Numbered from the stretch's first letter, positions 10,301-19,521 are shown. The stretch is 64,000 bases of DNA from Algoriphagus machipongonensis (GCF_000166275.1 NZ_CM001023.1:4694501-4758500), one strand, 5' to 3'. Translations and numbers: made by a program. Notes: generated from the letters alone by a model not told the origin.

Positions 10301-13300
10301 AGATACTTTCGATCCTATCTCAGTAAATGCTATTGGAACAGGAACACTTCAATATCAATGGTATAGTAACACCTCTGCTTCCACGACTGGACCAAATGTT
10401 ACAGCTGTTGGAACAGATTCGGATACATTTACTCCCCCAACAACAGCTCAAGGAACCACCATGTATTATTTTGTTGAGGTTTCTAGTGCTTGTGGAACTA
10501 ATGTGATTTCAAATCCATCTGGAGCATTTACAGTTAGTATGGATAATACTGCAGCTGCTCCATCTTCTGACCCAACAGTTTGTATTAATACTGCTTTGCC
10601 AAGTGTTACAATTGCCACCACTGGCGCAACAGGTATTGCAAATGATGGGGACAATTCAGGAGTAAATGGTTTACCCGCTGGAGTTTCTGCAACATGGGCT
10701 GGAGATGAAATCACTATTTCTGGTACTCCTTCAGTTTCAGGAACATTCAATTATTCTATCCCTTTAACTGGTGGTTGTGGAATTGTAGAAGCAACTGGAA
10801 AAATAACTGTAACTCCTGACAATATAGCAGACGCTCCATCCTCTACTCCAACTCTTTGTATTAATAATGCCTTGACTAGTATAACGATAGGAACTACTGG
10901 AGCAACAGGAATTGCTAATGATGGCGATGCAAGTGGAGTTAATGGCCTTCCAGCGGGGGTTTCTGCAACTTGGTCTGGAGATGAAATAACGATTTCTGGA
11001 TCACCTTCAGAATCAGGAACATTTAATTACTCAATTCCTATGACAGGAGGTTGTGGAACTGTGAATGCCACAGGAACCATAACAGTTACACCAGATAATA
11101 CTGCAGCAGCACCTTCTTCTAATCCAACACTTTGTATTGGTACAAGTCTTACAGATATAACGATCGCTACGACAGGAGCAACGGGAATTGCAAATGATGG
11201 AGACAATACAGGCGTAAATGGTCTTCCAGCTGGGGTTTCTGCAACTTGGGCAGGAAATACCATCACTATTTCAGGAACACCTACTGTTTCAGGAACTTTT
11301 AATTATGCTATTCCATTAACGGGAAGTTGTGGAACTGTAAATGCTACTGGTACAATTGAAGTTACCCCTTTAGCAACAGTAGGACCTCCTTCTGTGTCAT
11401 TCCCAAGTGTATGTATAAATAGCCCAACACTTACACCTTTTACACAACCAACTACAGGTGTCACCGGAATTGGAGCTCCAACAGGTCTTCCATCAGGAGT
11501 TACCGCAACTTTCAATTCTTCTACCGGTAATATTGAATTCTCAGGCGAAGTTAGCACTGCAGCAACCGGTCTTTATACATATAGCATTCCATTAACAGGA
11601 AGTTGTATTAATGGTCTAACAGCCACAGGAACAATAGATGTCACACCGGTTTATAATATCACTTCAATTTCTTCTGTATCAGCTACTACTTTAGGGGGAG
11701 CAGCAACTGTTACTTTTTATGGCGATCCAACCCAAATGTTGAATGGATCATATCAGCTTTTTTACCAGATCAAACAAGGCTCTGGTGCATTTTCTGCACC
11801 AATAGCAGCCACTGCAACAGTAGTAAATGGTAAAGGAACTTTTACTACAACCCCCATAAACAGTAATGTTGACACCTATACTGTTCAAATATTGAGTATA
11901 AAGAAATCAACTGACCAGTGTTTGATTACATTACCAAGTCCTCCAACAACTTATTTTGGCGTATGCTCGGCAGTATTCACTTCAAACAGCACCTTTTTTG
12001 TTCCAGCAAATGTATATAGCGTTACCATCGAAGTATACGGTGGCGGTGGTGGTGGAGATAATGGAGGCGGCGGAGGCGGCGGATATTCTATTCGTCAAAA
12101 TGTTCCAGTAACACCTGGCGAACCTTTAGCTGCAATTATTGGGTCTGGAGGAACAAAAGGAGCAGATGGAGGAGTGACATATGTAACACGCGATTCGAAT
12201 ATTGCAAATCAATTGACTAATAGCTTAGTATTAGCAAATGGAGGCAAAGGAGCTACAACTGGAAATGCTGCAGGAGGAACCTTTGATTCTAGATATTCAG
12301 GAAGTGATGGAAATAGTGCATCAGGAAATACCGGTGGAAAAGGTGGGGGGCCTTTAGGAGGAAATGGTGGCGCAAACAAGAGTAATGGAAATTCACCAGG
12401 TGGTGGTGGTGGTGCATGGTCCGGCACCAAAGGTGTTGGTGGAAATGGTTTAGTAGTAATTTCCTATTCTTGTCCAGACGCTGATAATACTGACTGTATT
12501 AAAATTATCGATGATGGCACTAAGTCAGGAACTACAGTTGTTGAATATACATGTGATGATACTTGGGTAGCTCCTGAGGGTTTAGCAGAATTCACCGTAT
12601 TAGTAGGTAGTGGCGGAGGTGGCGGCGGCGGCGGTGAAGGCTCTGGCGGTGGTGGATCTGGAACTTTAATCATTCAATCTTTTTCAACAACCAATCCATA
12701 TGGATTACCTGCTGGAACTGGTTTTGACATTGTTGTAGGTGAAGGTGGACCTGGTGCTCCTGCACTAAATTTAAATGGCTTTTCAGGTCAACCCTCTTCA
12801 TTTTCTGGAACTATAGACAATATTGGAATTGGAATAATAGTCCCAGGTGGAGGAGGGGGCGGATCTCGGTCTTATACCCCTGGAGCTGATGGTGCCTCTG
12901 GAGGAGGAGGAGGAGCAGATAATGACCCAAATGATCCGGATGCAGGTACTTTTGGTTTGGGAGGCAACCCTATACCTATTAGTTACAGTGGACCAAATGT
13001 TACAGTTTATCAAGGAAATACTGGAGGCAGCGGTGATTTCAGTAAACCTCAAAATTCAATTGCCGGAGGTGGTGGTGGTGGATTGGTACCATGGGGTAAT
13101 GGAAATGACGGACAAAATGGAAAAGCTGCAGGTAATGGTCAAGGTGAAGGCGGAAAAGGTGGTGATGGAATAGTGTTAACTTTAGGTGATTCAACCAGAT
13201 ATTATGGTGCTGGAGGAGGAGGAATAGGTGAATTCTTCAATGGAACAGATAAGATTGGATTAGGAGGTAATGCAGATGGAATTAAAATCGGTGGAGATGG

Positions 13301-14018
13301 TAATTTAAATAGCACAACTGCAATAGGTGGCCAAGGAATAGATAAAACCGGATCTGGTGGCGGAGCTGGATATGGAGGAGGAGGAAGAGGAGGTAATGGT
13401 GTAGTTTATATCGTATACGTTAACCAAAGAATCCTACAAGTAGAATACCAATCCTTTGAAGTAAGCTTCAATGCTGAAGACCGAACCGGAGATCTTTCGT
13501 GGACTACTTCGCAAGAATGGGAGAACTCTCATTTTGAAATAGAAAGAGCAGTCAACAACACCAATAATTGGGAGAAAATAGGTGAAGTAAAAGGTCAAGG
13601 GTATGCGGAACTTCCTACCAGCTATTCTTATATCGACCAAAATCTCCCAACGACAGGTGGAAATGTATTCTATCGATTAAAACAGGTGGATTATGATGAA
13701 ACCTACTCCTATAGTGTAACAAGGTCTATTCAAGTGCCAGGGCTCAAAGGAAAAACAAAATGGATCATTTATCCAAACCCAAGCGCCAATGGCTCTCAAG
13801 TAACTGTAGGCCTTTTAAATACTTCTGTTTATAACGACGAAGCCATCTATATTAGGATTACAGATGCTAGAGGAGTTTTGAGTACGTATTCTGTCAATTC
13901 CATTGATGATGTGACAAGTGCCGTTAATTCCTATCTTGAGAATGCTATCTCTGGATTGCATATTGTACAATTGATTTGGGGAGATCAAAGCGAGCAAATC
14001 AAGTTGATTAGAAAGTAA
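7311..14018 (+). CDS. Giant glycine-rich, Ig-like repeat protein secreted by T9SS
   Basis: The 2235-residue product begins with a signal peptide (VSILLFLLIFVGWDSFAQ). A first glycine-rich domain (about residues 30-240) opens like adhesin Gly-rich modules (LNVQLWGAGGGGGF). Four 92-residue beta-sandwich repeats at 328-694 have the core GLPAGLSATWAGNTITISGT and one Cys pair each. Ig-like modules with YQWYSN and YYYVEVSS cores cover about 695-1080, and a second family of SGTP repeats about 1080-1450. Two further glycine-rich domains lie near 1550-1720 and 1760-2037. The C-terminal 200 residues are a beta-sandwich plus a type A T9SS sorting domain (YPNPSA, then GLHIVQLIWG and QIKLIRK). It is expected to be an exported adhesin or matrix protein; the ligand is unknown. 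Confidence 0.85.
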   Translation: MSRNLPVSILLFLLIFVGWDSFAQTHTVTLTSPASGNFTVPDKITSLNVQLWGAGGGGGFNSQNNRPAGGGGGGGYSASPSYIVAPGQIISITIGAGGSGATSSSASTNGGNSVFGTLTANGGGRGNVLTGGTGGTATGGTLNNTGGNSSNAVNGNNNGGSGGGGGAGPTGNGGLGASSNNTTGGAGGTANGAGPGGKGGDNNAAGSNGISPGGGGGGEGGDGARGGNGGDGQISITWACSNTLTSAANSSNQTVCNGTPINDITYEIIGAFGATFSGLPSGVTGNYSGGDVTISGTPTVSGVFNYTITPTGSCTGSTVTGTINVTANQTVGPASSTPTLCIDDPLTDITHTTTDATGIDGDGVDGANGLPAGLSATWAGNTITISGTPSESGSFNYSIPVEGCQGSGVNATGTINVTANQTVGPASNTPTLCIDDPLTDITHTTTDATGIDSDGVDGANGLPAGLSATWAGNTITISGTPSESGSFNYSIPVEGCQGSGVNATGTINVTANQTVGPASNTPTLCIDDPLTDITHTTTDATGIDSDGVDGANGLPAGLSATWAGNTITISGTPSESGSFNYSIPVEGCQGSGVNATGTINVTANQTVGPASSNPTLCTDDPLTDITHTTTDAIGIDSDGVDGANGLPAGLSATWAGNTITISGTPSESGSFNYSIPVQGCLSSGVNATGTITVNPATSIDSESLDSQSACIGQTSFSPISVSASGTGTLSYQWYSNSNPLNSGGTPVGTDSPSYVPDASTLGTLYYYVEVSSDCGPTVTSNISGAFIVDPITAITTQPDNTDRVECFGDGFNPLSVVAEGGDLSYQWYSVPTQTNTGGTAVSGATSDTFTPPSTTEGISYYYVVVTGNCGIETSTVSGEFRVNPPKTVIDIDPSNSDETECLGDPFPTLSVLASGEGTVTYQWYRNTSDSNTGGTLISGANSEDYTPLSDEVGTYYYYAVASSNCGTVHTAVSGAFTVTPPTSIDSEDLAGQTICDVDTFDPISVNAIGTGTLQYQWYSNTSASTTGPNVTAVGTDSDTFTPPTTAQGTTMYYFVEVSSACGTNVISNPSGAFTVSMDNTAAAPSSDPTVCINTALPSVTIATTGATGIANDGDNSGVNGLPAGVSATWAGDEITISGTPSVSGTFNYSIPLTGGCGIVEATGKITVTPDNIADAPSSTPTLCINNALTSITIGTTGATGIANDGDASGVNGLPAGVSATWSGDEITISGSPSESGTFNYSIPMTGGCGTVNATGTITVTPDNTAAAPSSNPTLCIGTSLTDITIATTGATGIANDGDNTGVNGLPAGVSATWAGNTITISGTPTVSGTFNYAIPLTGSCGTVNATGTIEVTPLATVGPPSVSFPSVCINSPTLTPFTQPTTGVTGIGAPTGLPSGVTATFNSSTGNIEFSGEVSTAATGLYTYSIPLTGSCINGLTATGTIDVTPVYNITSISSVSATTLGGAATVTFYGDPTQMLNGSYQLFYQIKQGSGAFSAPIAATATVVNGKGTFTTTPINSNVDTYTVQILSIKKSTDQCLITLPSPPTTYFGVCSAVFTSNSTFFVPANVYSVTIEVYGGGGGGDNGGGGGGGYSIRQNVPVTPGEPLAAIIGSGGTKGADGGVTYVTRDSNIANQLTNSLVLANGGKGATTGNAAGGTFDSRYSGSDGNSASGNTGGKGGGPLGGNGGANKSNGNSPGGGGGAWSGTKGVGGNGLVVISYSCPDADNTDCIKIIDDGTKSGTTVVEYTCDDTWVAPEGLAEFTVLVGSGGGGGGGGEGSGGGGSGTLIIQSFSTTNPYGLPAGTGFDIVVGEGGPGAPALNLNGFSGQPSSFSGTIDNIGIGIIVPGGGGGGSRSYTPGADGASGGGGGADNDPNDPDAGTFGLGGNPIPISYSGPNVTVYQGNTGGSGDFSKPQNSIAGGGGGGLVPWGNGNDGQNGKAAGNGQGEGGKGGDGIVLTLGDSTRYYGAGGGGIGEFFNGTDKIGLGGNADGIKIGGDGNLNSTTAIGGQGIDKTGSGGGAGYGGGGRGGNGVVYIVYVNQRILQVEYQSFEVSFNAEDRTGDLSWTTSQEWENSHFEIERAVNNTNNWEKIGEVKGQGYAELPTSYSYIDQNLPTTGGNVFYRLKQVDYDETYSYSVTRSIQVPGLKGKTKWIIYPNPSANGSQVTVGLLNTSVYNDEAIYIRITDARGVLSTYSVNSIDDVTSAVNSYLENAISGLHIVQLIWGDQSEQIKLIRK
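8292..9393 (+). repeat. Four coding tandem repeats of 276 bp
   Basis: Units start at 8292, 8568, 8844 and 9120, each encoding a 92-residue beta-sandwich repeat. By eye the second and third units are identical over the full 276 bases; the first and fourth differ at scattered positions. This points to recent expansion by unequal exchange or slippage, and repeat number may vary between strains. Confidence 0.9.
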
Positions 14019-14030
14019 GCATTGATACAA

Positions 14031-14068
14031 AAAAAGCCAGCATGAAAATATTTTCATGCTGGCTTTTT
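14031..14068. terminator. Perfect palindromic bidirectional terminator
   Basis: The 38 bases form one perfect palindrome with A5 on the left and T5 on the right of a GC-rich core (GCCAGCATG). It sits between the convergent genes ending at 14018 (+) and 14086 (-) and can terminate transcription from both sides. Confidence 0.9.
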
Positions 14069-14085
14069 GTTTCGAAAACTAATTT

Positions 14086-17000
14086 TTACTCCTCCTCTTC
14101 TTTCCTTCTTGGAACTTTTGCTTGGCCCAATCCTAAGGCTCCTTTTAACCCACTAAAAGTTGCACGCCACCAAGCACCAAAAACAAATTTGGATTTATCT
14201 CGCTCAAAATAAATTCTAGAATTAACCGATTTATTAAATAATTTTCTTGGGTTGGAGTTCTTTGCAATGGTGTTCGCCATAAATGTCATAAATCCCAATT
14301 TTCCTTTTCCCCTTTCCAAAGTCAAGCTATCTAAGAACTCTATTTTTAAATCCTCATAATGGAAATTCATGTCGCCAATAGCTTCCTCTTCATCTAAGGT
14401 GAATCTCCAGTCTCCATCAATCACTTTCCCTTCTAAAATCCTCACAAAAACTCCCCTACTCACCATATTATTTATTTTCGTCAAATCAAACGCCCCCAAT
14501 TCAACTTCAATATCCATAGGATAGGGATCCTCATAAAATAATTCTCCCTTTAACTTGATCTCTCCCTCCCCCATTAATCGTGTAGAGGCAATCATCTGCG
14601 AGGATTTTAAGGGATATTCTGTCCCCTCTTTGCTCAAAACAAATGGTGTTAACCTAACATTCATTTGATCAAAAAACACAGAACCTGGCAACATGGATTT
14701 AGGTCCAAATTCCTGATACCTCACGATACCATTCTCTACGAGAACAGAATCTATTTCCAAATCAAAAGCGGCCGAACTCATCAATGCTTGTGGCATTGCT
14801 TTATAAATCCCTTCCTCTTCCGGAAGCCTTTTATCCCTAAACACATCTAATTCCAAATCATTTAAAATCAAAGCCTGTGCTTTCAGGTTTTTTGATTGAA
14901 AATACTGATCAAAATCAATGTTTTTCAGCGTTAATTTTTTAACCTGCCCATCAATAGCATCTGATTGAAAGCCTTTTTGATTCAGGTAATTATACCTACC
15001 CATTGATGGCCCAAAGGAAATGTTTTCTACAATGATATCATCATCCAGTAAACTCACTTTCCCTATTTTTACTCGATTCATACTATCCTTACTAAGGAAG
15101 TGATAATTTGAAATTGATAACCTCAGGTCCTTTTCTAAAATAAACTGCGGACTGATATTTTGACTATTACCTAATAGGTCAAGATTTAAATCATCAAGTT
15201 CCAAATTGATACTTTCAAAGGCTAATCGATCGATTGCTCCCTGGCTTTTATTATGCAAGGCAACTCTCCCATCTAGAATTTGAATATCCTGCAGTAAAAT
15301 AGATTGTACTAACCCTTCTTTATCCGCTGACTTTGGTGTTTTCTTCTCCTTTTTATTTTCAGCTGAATCCAGATATACGTTTATTTCTGGACTATTTAAG
15401 GTGATTTTATTTAACTCAAAAACACCTGTTTCTTGAATATCCTTTAATGTATTATTCTCTAAGGAAAGTGACTCTAATTGTGCAGAAATAATCGGCTTGC
15501 CAGGACTTCCGGTAGTGTTTTTAGGTATGATCTGGAAATCTGAAAATATAGTCGCATCCAAGGTATTATCCACATTGACACTAGAAAATTTAATCGTATG
15601 CATACTATCAGGTAAGGCAAAAGAAAAATCCTCTAAGGATAAATTAATTTCAGAAAATAGCCCTGATAAGTCTTCTTTGGTATTAGTTGTGGAATCAAAA
15701 ACAAACCCATTAATCGCAATTTCAAACTTGGTCAAAATAGATTGTGCTCCGCTGGTTCCAGTTCTAAAATTTATCCCTAATGTTGAATTGACTGCCTGAA
15801 TAGAATCAATTTGGATGGATTCAATGGATTTCGGTAGATTAGTCTTTACTTCAGATCTAATAGTATCCGCCTCAAAGTCCCTATTGATCTCAATATTAAT
15901 TTGCCCCCCTGTGAGACCTAACTTGTTTAAATCCAGTACATTTTGAAAAAGAAAAGACTCTATGTCCACACCTTGAAATGCCACTTGAGGCAACATCAAT
16001 GAAAGTGCAATTTTGTTATTGAGGTTGGGTCCTGGTTCTAAAGACAAACTATCAATGATGATGGTTTTTTCTAAAGAATTATACTTCAGGTCGCGAGTTG
16101 TGGCAATGTAATTTCCATTCGCTAAGTTAAATGCATAATTACCTAGGCTTAAATCAATCTCTTCAGAGAAGAAGGTTCTATCCTCATTGGCAAGTCCTTC
16201 TCTATTAACATAGAAACTCTTTAGTTTAAGCCCCAAATTATCTTCTTGGAACTGGATATCTTTTTTGCCTGAATAGTTTTGATATTTAATTTTCCCATCC
16301 GAAAAGCTTACTGAATCAATTGATATTTCATTGAAATAAGAGGTAAGCAAACTGCTCACATCATCTGAAGATTCTGGACCACCACCCACTTTGCTTTGCT
16401 GACTCTTACGGAAACGCCTCATCGCAATTTCAGGACTCGGAATAAGAATCTGTTGAATTTCTAACCTTTCATCTTCAAAAGCCGCTCTAACATCAAAACC
16501 CTCAGCCCTAAACTCAGGGATGTTAATACTTAAAATCATACTTTTCCCATATGCATCTAAAGCTTCCTGAACCTGATCTGGATTTTCAGGGCCAATGTTC
16601 AAATTGGAAACAGTAACAATGGAATCTTTTGAATTAATCGTCACATTGTCGGCAGTAAACTCATGCAAATTATCCCTCAACTTCAGTCTATATTGATCTA
16701 AACTCAATATGACTCCTTTAGCCAAGAGAAAATCACTAATATTTTTTGAGGTATTTGGTTGAAAATAGACATCATCCAACTCTAAACTAAACTTCTCAAA
16801 ACCAATATCATCACTTCTTTCACCTGCTTCATTTTTGAATTGAATCTCTCCGTTATCCAAATTGAACTTACCTATATTAACTTCAGATAAATAACCTTCC
16901 AACAAGCCTTTAATCGAAACTCGAGAGGTGGAGTCATTTTCTCGTTTTCTCAATTCGGTAATTTCTACTTTAGGAGCATTAAGTCTCATTCCATTCATCT

Positions 17001-18435
17001 CCAATCTCCCTTCATTATAGAGGAGCTTTAAATTCGCATCTTTCAAAGCAATATTGGGAATAGAAACCCTAATAATGTGAAGTGGATCTTTACCTTCCAA
17101 AGCTCCGGGCCTTGGCTGGAAACTTACATTTTGAATATCAATTTCATCTTTAAAAGAGGAAACGCTTATTCTCTCACCCTCTATCAAATGTATTTCATCC
17201 GAGAGATACAAACTGGCATTTCGAATTTCCATAGCTGCATCTTCTCCATAGAAAAACTGATTCTCCTTTCTATTTTCATCATCACCCAAATAAAAATTGA
17301 CCATTTTAAAATCCATTCCCTCGATATCAATTCTATTCTTCAGCGTGTCTAATGCATCGGAAGTAATAAATTTTCCACGATTGATGGATAATTCCTGAAT
17401 GTCAATTGATTTTAAAAGTCCATCGATCAAATCATTTAAATTCTCTGAGCCTGTGGTATCCTTTTCTGCTTTCACCATTCGCTCCACTTTAAATTGAGGA
17501 TCATCCAACACGAGTTCATCTACCATGACTCTGGAGGTCATAAAAGCCTGGTTTAAATCAACATTTCCTAATCTTAGATTATTTAATTGGGCGAAATAAT
17601 AGGCTTTACTTTCTTTGTTTTTATCCGGCGTCAGGAAAAAATTATCTAGTTCAATTTGATTATCCAATGAGCTTACATACACCTTATCAGCAATGACATC
17701 GTGTACTCCATCTGGCAGTTTAAAATTGACTTTCTCAAGATCAAATTCAAATCCCCTAGCATTGAATGGAGTGGTCCACTCCTCTTTATTTGTCAGATTG
17801 ATATCACGAACGAGCAATCGAGTATTTTCGGCCGTAAGCGTATTTTGACTTAAGAAATTCATAAAAAATAAATCGGCATGATCAATATTTAGTTCTCTGA
17901 TCACTACCCCATTTATTTTCATCCGAGCGATGCTTTTTTTCAACTCGTTTTCTAATGCCGTGACAGGAGACTGATTATTTACTTGAACCGAATCTTGCTC
18001 CGCCTTTTCTTTTGAATCAGGCTTATCGGGCAAATTCATTTTGAAATTCGGATTTTCAAATTCTAGACTTCCTATATAGAAAACGTTGTCTGAAAAACTA
18101 AACCAAAGCCCCCTTAATGCTAGCTCATCCAAAGAAAAATCAAAAAGCGTTTGCTCAGCGCTGGACTCAATTCCTTCAGTCGGCTTCATGATTATACCAT
18201 CTAGAAAAATACCTCTCCGAAGAAGCGAAAAATTAATCCTATTAAATTCTACATTATATACTTCTTCAGTAGCTTCTGTTATTTTGTTCCTGGCCCAATT
18301 GGATAGCAATAAATTAGAGCCGAAATACACTACAAACTCTAAAAAAAGAAGAGAAAGAAATGCAACCATAACCCATCTAATTAGCTTTTTCCGGAGGGGA
18401 TGCGGAGATTTTGTATGGTGAACTTCTTTTGACAT
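14086..18435 (-). CDS. Giant AsmA-like envelope protein
   Basis: The 1449-residue protein has one N-terminal membrane helix (about residues 20-42, WVMVAFLSLLFLEFVVYFGS), followed by LLLSNWARNKITEATEEVY, the pattern of AsmA/TamB-type proteins anchored in the inner membrane with a periplasmic beta-rich body. The body repeats elements such as NIDHADLFF, FNLDNGEIQFKN and SFSDGKIKYQNYS, as in the AsmA/DUF748 group, whose members bridge the periplasm and are thought to move lipids or aid outer-membrane assembly. The C-terminus holds a charged KVPRRKEEEE tail. It is transcribed alone and ends at the palindromic terminator. Family membership is by pattern only; the role is inferred. Confidence 0.65.
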   Translation of the reverse strand: MSKEVHHTKSPHPLRKKLIRWVMVAFLSLLFLEFVVYFGSNLLLSNWARNKITEATEEVYNVEFNRINFSLLRRGIFLDGIIMKPTEGIESSAEQTLFDFSLDELALRGLWFSFSDNVFYIGSLEFENPNFKMNLPDKPDSKEKAEQDSVQVNNQSPVTALENELKKSIARMKINGVVIRELNIDHADLFFMNFLSQNTLTAENTRLLVRDINLTNKEEWTTPFNARGFEFDLEKVNFKLPDGVHDVIADKVYVSSLDNQIELDNFFLTPDKNKESKAYYFAQLNNLRLGNVDLNQAFMTSRVMVDELVLDDPQFKVERMVKAEKDTTGSENLNDLIDGLLKSIDIQELSINRGKFITSDALDTLKNRIDIEGMDFKMVNFYLGDDENRKENQFFYGEDAAMEIRNASLYLSDEIHLIEGERISVSSFKDEIDIQNVSFQPRPGALEGKDPLHIIRVSIPNIALKDANLKLLYNEGRLEMNGMRLNAPKVEITELRKRENDSTSRVSIKGLLEGYLSEVNIGKFNLDNGEIQFKNEAGERSDDIGFEKFSLELDDVYFQPNTSKNISDFLLAKGVILSLDQYRLKLRDNLHEFTADNVTINSKDSIVTVSNLNIGPENPDQVQEALDAYGKSMILSINIPEFRAEGFDVRAAFEDERLEIQQILIPSPEIAMRRFRKSQQSKVGGGPESSDDVSSLLTSYFNEISIDSVSFSDGKIKYQNYSGKKDIQFQEDNLGLKLKSFYVNREGLANEDRTFFSEEIDLSLGNYAFNLANGNYIATTRDLKYNSLEKTIIIDSLSLEPGPNLNNKIALSLMLPQVAFQGVDIESFLFQNVLDLNKLGLTGGQINIEINRDFEADTIRSEVKTNLPKSIESIQIDSIQAVNSTLGINFRTGTSGAQSILTKFEIAINGFVFDSTTNTKEDLSGLFSEINLSLEDFSFALPDSMHTIKFSSVNVDNTLDATIFSDFQIIPKNTTGSPGKPIISAQLESLSLENNTLKDIQETGVFELNKITLNSPEINVYLDSAENKKEKKTPKSADKEGLVQSILLQDIQILDGRVALHNKSQGAIDRLAFESINLELDDLNLDLLGNSQNISPQFILEKDLRLSISNYHFLSKDSMNRVKIGKVSLLDDDIIVENISFGPSMGRYNYLNQKGFQSDAIDGQVKKLTLKNIDFDQYFQSKNLKAQALILNDLELDVFRDKRLPEEEGIYKAMPQALMSSAAFDLEIDSVLVENGIVRYQEFGPKSMLPGSVFFDQMNVRLTPFVLSKEGTEYPLKSSQMIASTRLMGEGEIKLKGELFYEDPYPMDIEVELGAFDLTKINNMVSRGVFVRILEGKVIDGDWRFTLDEEEAIGDMNFHYEDLKIEFLDSLTLERGKGKLGFMTFMANTIAKNSNPRKLFNKSVNSRIYFERDKSKFVFGAWWRATFSGLKGALGLGQAKVPRRKEEEE

Positions 18436-18504
18436 TCAATCTATATTTCATCTAAAAATAGAGAATCTGCATCATATCATTGCTACACAGAGCCCCTCAA
18501 AGCA

Positions 18505-18532
18505 AAAAAGCAGCACAAATGTGCTGCTTTTT
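18505..18532 (-). terminator. Terminator of tRNA-like gene copy 1
   Basis: A 13-bp stem (AAAAAGCAGCACA and its complement) with a 2-base loop ends in a T run on the minus strand. It begins 6 bases past the 3' end of the tRNA-like RNA and shares no sequence with the terminators of copies 2 and 3. Confidence 0.85.
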
Positions 18533-18538
18533 CAGTTG

Positions 18539-18662
18539 CTGTAGGAGAAGGATTCGAACCTCCACGGGGTCGTTAGGCAATAGTCCGGTTTGAATTACGC
18601 TTTATGCTGGGTTCCCCACCCCCGAGACAGGAGGGCTTGTCTGCCAATTTCAACATCCTACA
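18539..18662 (-). tRNA. tRNA-like RNA copy 1: Leu-type body, GUC anticodon, oversized variable arm
   Basis: Read on the minus strand, the RNA folds as a cloverleaf. The acceptor stem is TGTAGGA / TCCTACA (7 bp), followed by G73. The linker is U8-G9. The D arm is TTG-AAATTGGCAGA-CAA with G18-G19. The anticodon stem is CCCTC/GGGGG with loop CTGTCTC, giving anticodon GTC (plus-strand 18626-18628). The T arm is GGAGG-TTCGAAT-CCTTC with one G-U pair. Between the anticodon and T stems lie about 55 bases, against 4-24 in normal tRNAs, closed by a GGGG/CCCC stem. CCA is not encoded. U37 is abnormal, since position 37 is nearly always a purine. It has its own promoter and terminator. The amino acid is uncertain (Asp, Ser or Leu). 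Confidence 0.7.
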
Positions 18663-18771
18663 ATGAAGTAAAATAGGTTTATGGTTTGAGTTATTATATC
18701 TTCTGTTATTAAGGATTTGAATAACAACAATTTGTCAATACCAAAATGTCATCCTCTTATAAATGACTGCC

Positions 18772-18803
18772 CAAAATTAGAAATACCTGCCATTTATTAC
18801 AAT
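18772..18803 (-). promoter_or_regulatory. Promoter of tRNA-like copy 1
   Basis: On the minus strand ATTG (18800-18803) is followed after 20 bases by TAATTTTG (18772-18779), matching TAnnTTTG. The 5' end of the RNA body lies about 110 bases downstream, so a leader must be removed by processing. Confidence 0.55.
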
Positions 18804-19001
18804 TTTGACAATATTTTATTTTATTTTTTACAGTATCTATAATTAAATAATAATTTATTTTACTTAATGTAATTCACCTAGTAAATTTTAAGTAATTATT
18901 ATTAAAATGATAATATTTTATCATTTCACTGTATACACATATTTAATTAGGCCGTACTACCACTTGACCAAATCATACAACACCTCTTATCTAAAGGGCA
19001 T

Positions 19002-19034
19002 AAAAAAAACCATGAAATACAATTTCATGGTTTT
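19002..19034 (-). terminator. Terminator of tRNA-like copy 2
   Basis: A 13-bp stem (AAAACCATGAAAT and its complement, loop of 3) is followed on the minus strand by a long T run. It starts about 32 bases past the RNA 3' end. Confidence 0.85.
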
Positions 19035-19065
19035 AGTCAATTAACAATAAACCCAAAATAACCTG

Positions 19066-19189
19066 CTGTAGGAGAAGGATTCGAACCTCCACGGAGTAGT
19101 TAGGCAAATTACGAGCTCGCTAAATGCTTTATCCCATGACCTCCACCCCCGAGACAGGAGGGCTTGTCTGCCAATTTCAACATCCTACA
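19066..19189 (-). tRNA. tRNA-like RNA copy 2: Leu-type body, GUC anticodon, oversized variable arm
   Basis: The arms are the same as in copy 1: acceptor TGTAGGA/TCCTACA with G73, D arm TTG...CAA, anticodon loop CTGTCTC (GTC at plus-strand 19153-19155), and T loop TTCGAAT. The variable stem is GGAG/CTCC here instead of GGGG/CCCC, a compensatory change. The inside of the variable arm differs from copy 1 except for ATAAAGC on the 5' side and TTGCCTAAC on the 3' side. An inner hairpin can form around CGAGCTCG. It is nearly identical to copy 3, differing by one base in the anticodon stem and one missing base in the variable arm. Confidence 0.7.
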
Positions 19190-19289
19190 GTATGTGTTTT
19201 TCGGCCCTATGCCGAATAATCTTTTCTGGAAGTATTACTTTGGGCAAAAGCGTTTTACAGCTTTTCGTCATTCTTGACTTCCATTGTTT

Positions 19290-19321
19290 CAAAAGTAACA
19301 GATCAAACGTTTCATTGCAAA
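19290..19321 (-). promoter_or_regulatory. Promoter of tRNA-like copy 2
   Basis: On the minus strand TTTG (19318-19321), 20 bases, then TACTTTTG (19290-19297): an exact match to the Bacteroidota housekeeping promoter. The RNA body starts about 100 bases downstream. Confidence 0.65.
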
Positions 19322-19488
19322 TAAATTATCATTTAATTTATTTTATTACATTATTTTTAATAAAAAAGCATTTTTAATGATTTTTAAGCAATCCAGAATG
19401 AGATTCAATCATTCACATTTAGAATTTTGCAATATTCGATAAGAAGGATTGTTTGGTAAACAAGGGCAGTCTGAAAAAAATTAGGCAT

Positions 19489-19521
19489 AAAAAAAACCAT
19501 GAAATACAATTTCATGGTTTT
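19489..19521 (-). terminator. Terminator of tRNA-like copy 3
   Basis: It has the same 13-bp hairpin and minus-strand T run as the copy 2 terminator, about 32 bases past the RNA 3' end. Confidence 0.85.

Larger units (their letters stand above)
18663..19065. other. Intergenic region between tRNA-like copies 1 and 2
   Basis: No coding gene is seen in this AT-rich stretch. It contains the copy 1 promoter (18772-18803), a perfect AT-rich hairpin (AAATGATAA-TATT-TTATCATTT, 18905-18926) of unknown role, and the terminator of copy 2 (19002-19034). Confidence 0.6.
18997..19197. repeat. Duplicated cassette, unit A (terminator plus tRNA-like copy 2)
   Basis: About 200 bases here recur almost unchanged at 19484-19685. 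The unit runs from GGCATAAAAAAAACC through the terminator hairpin, a spacer and the RNA body to GTATGTGT. The promoter regions to the right are outside the repeat and differ. Confidence 0.9.

Noticed and set aside
14031..14068. 38-base palindrome as an operator or origin element
   Set aside because: It lies between two convergent stop codons with A and T runs at its ends, which is the form of a bidirectional terminator.
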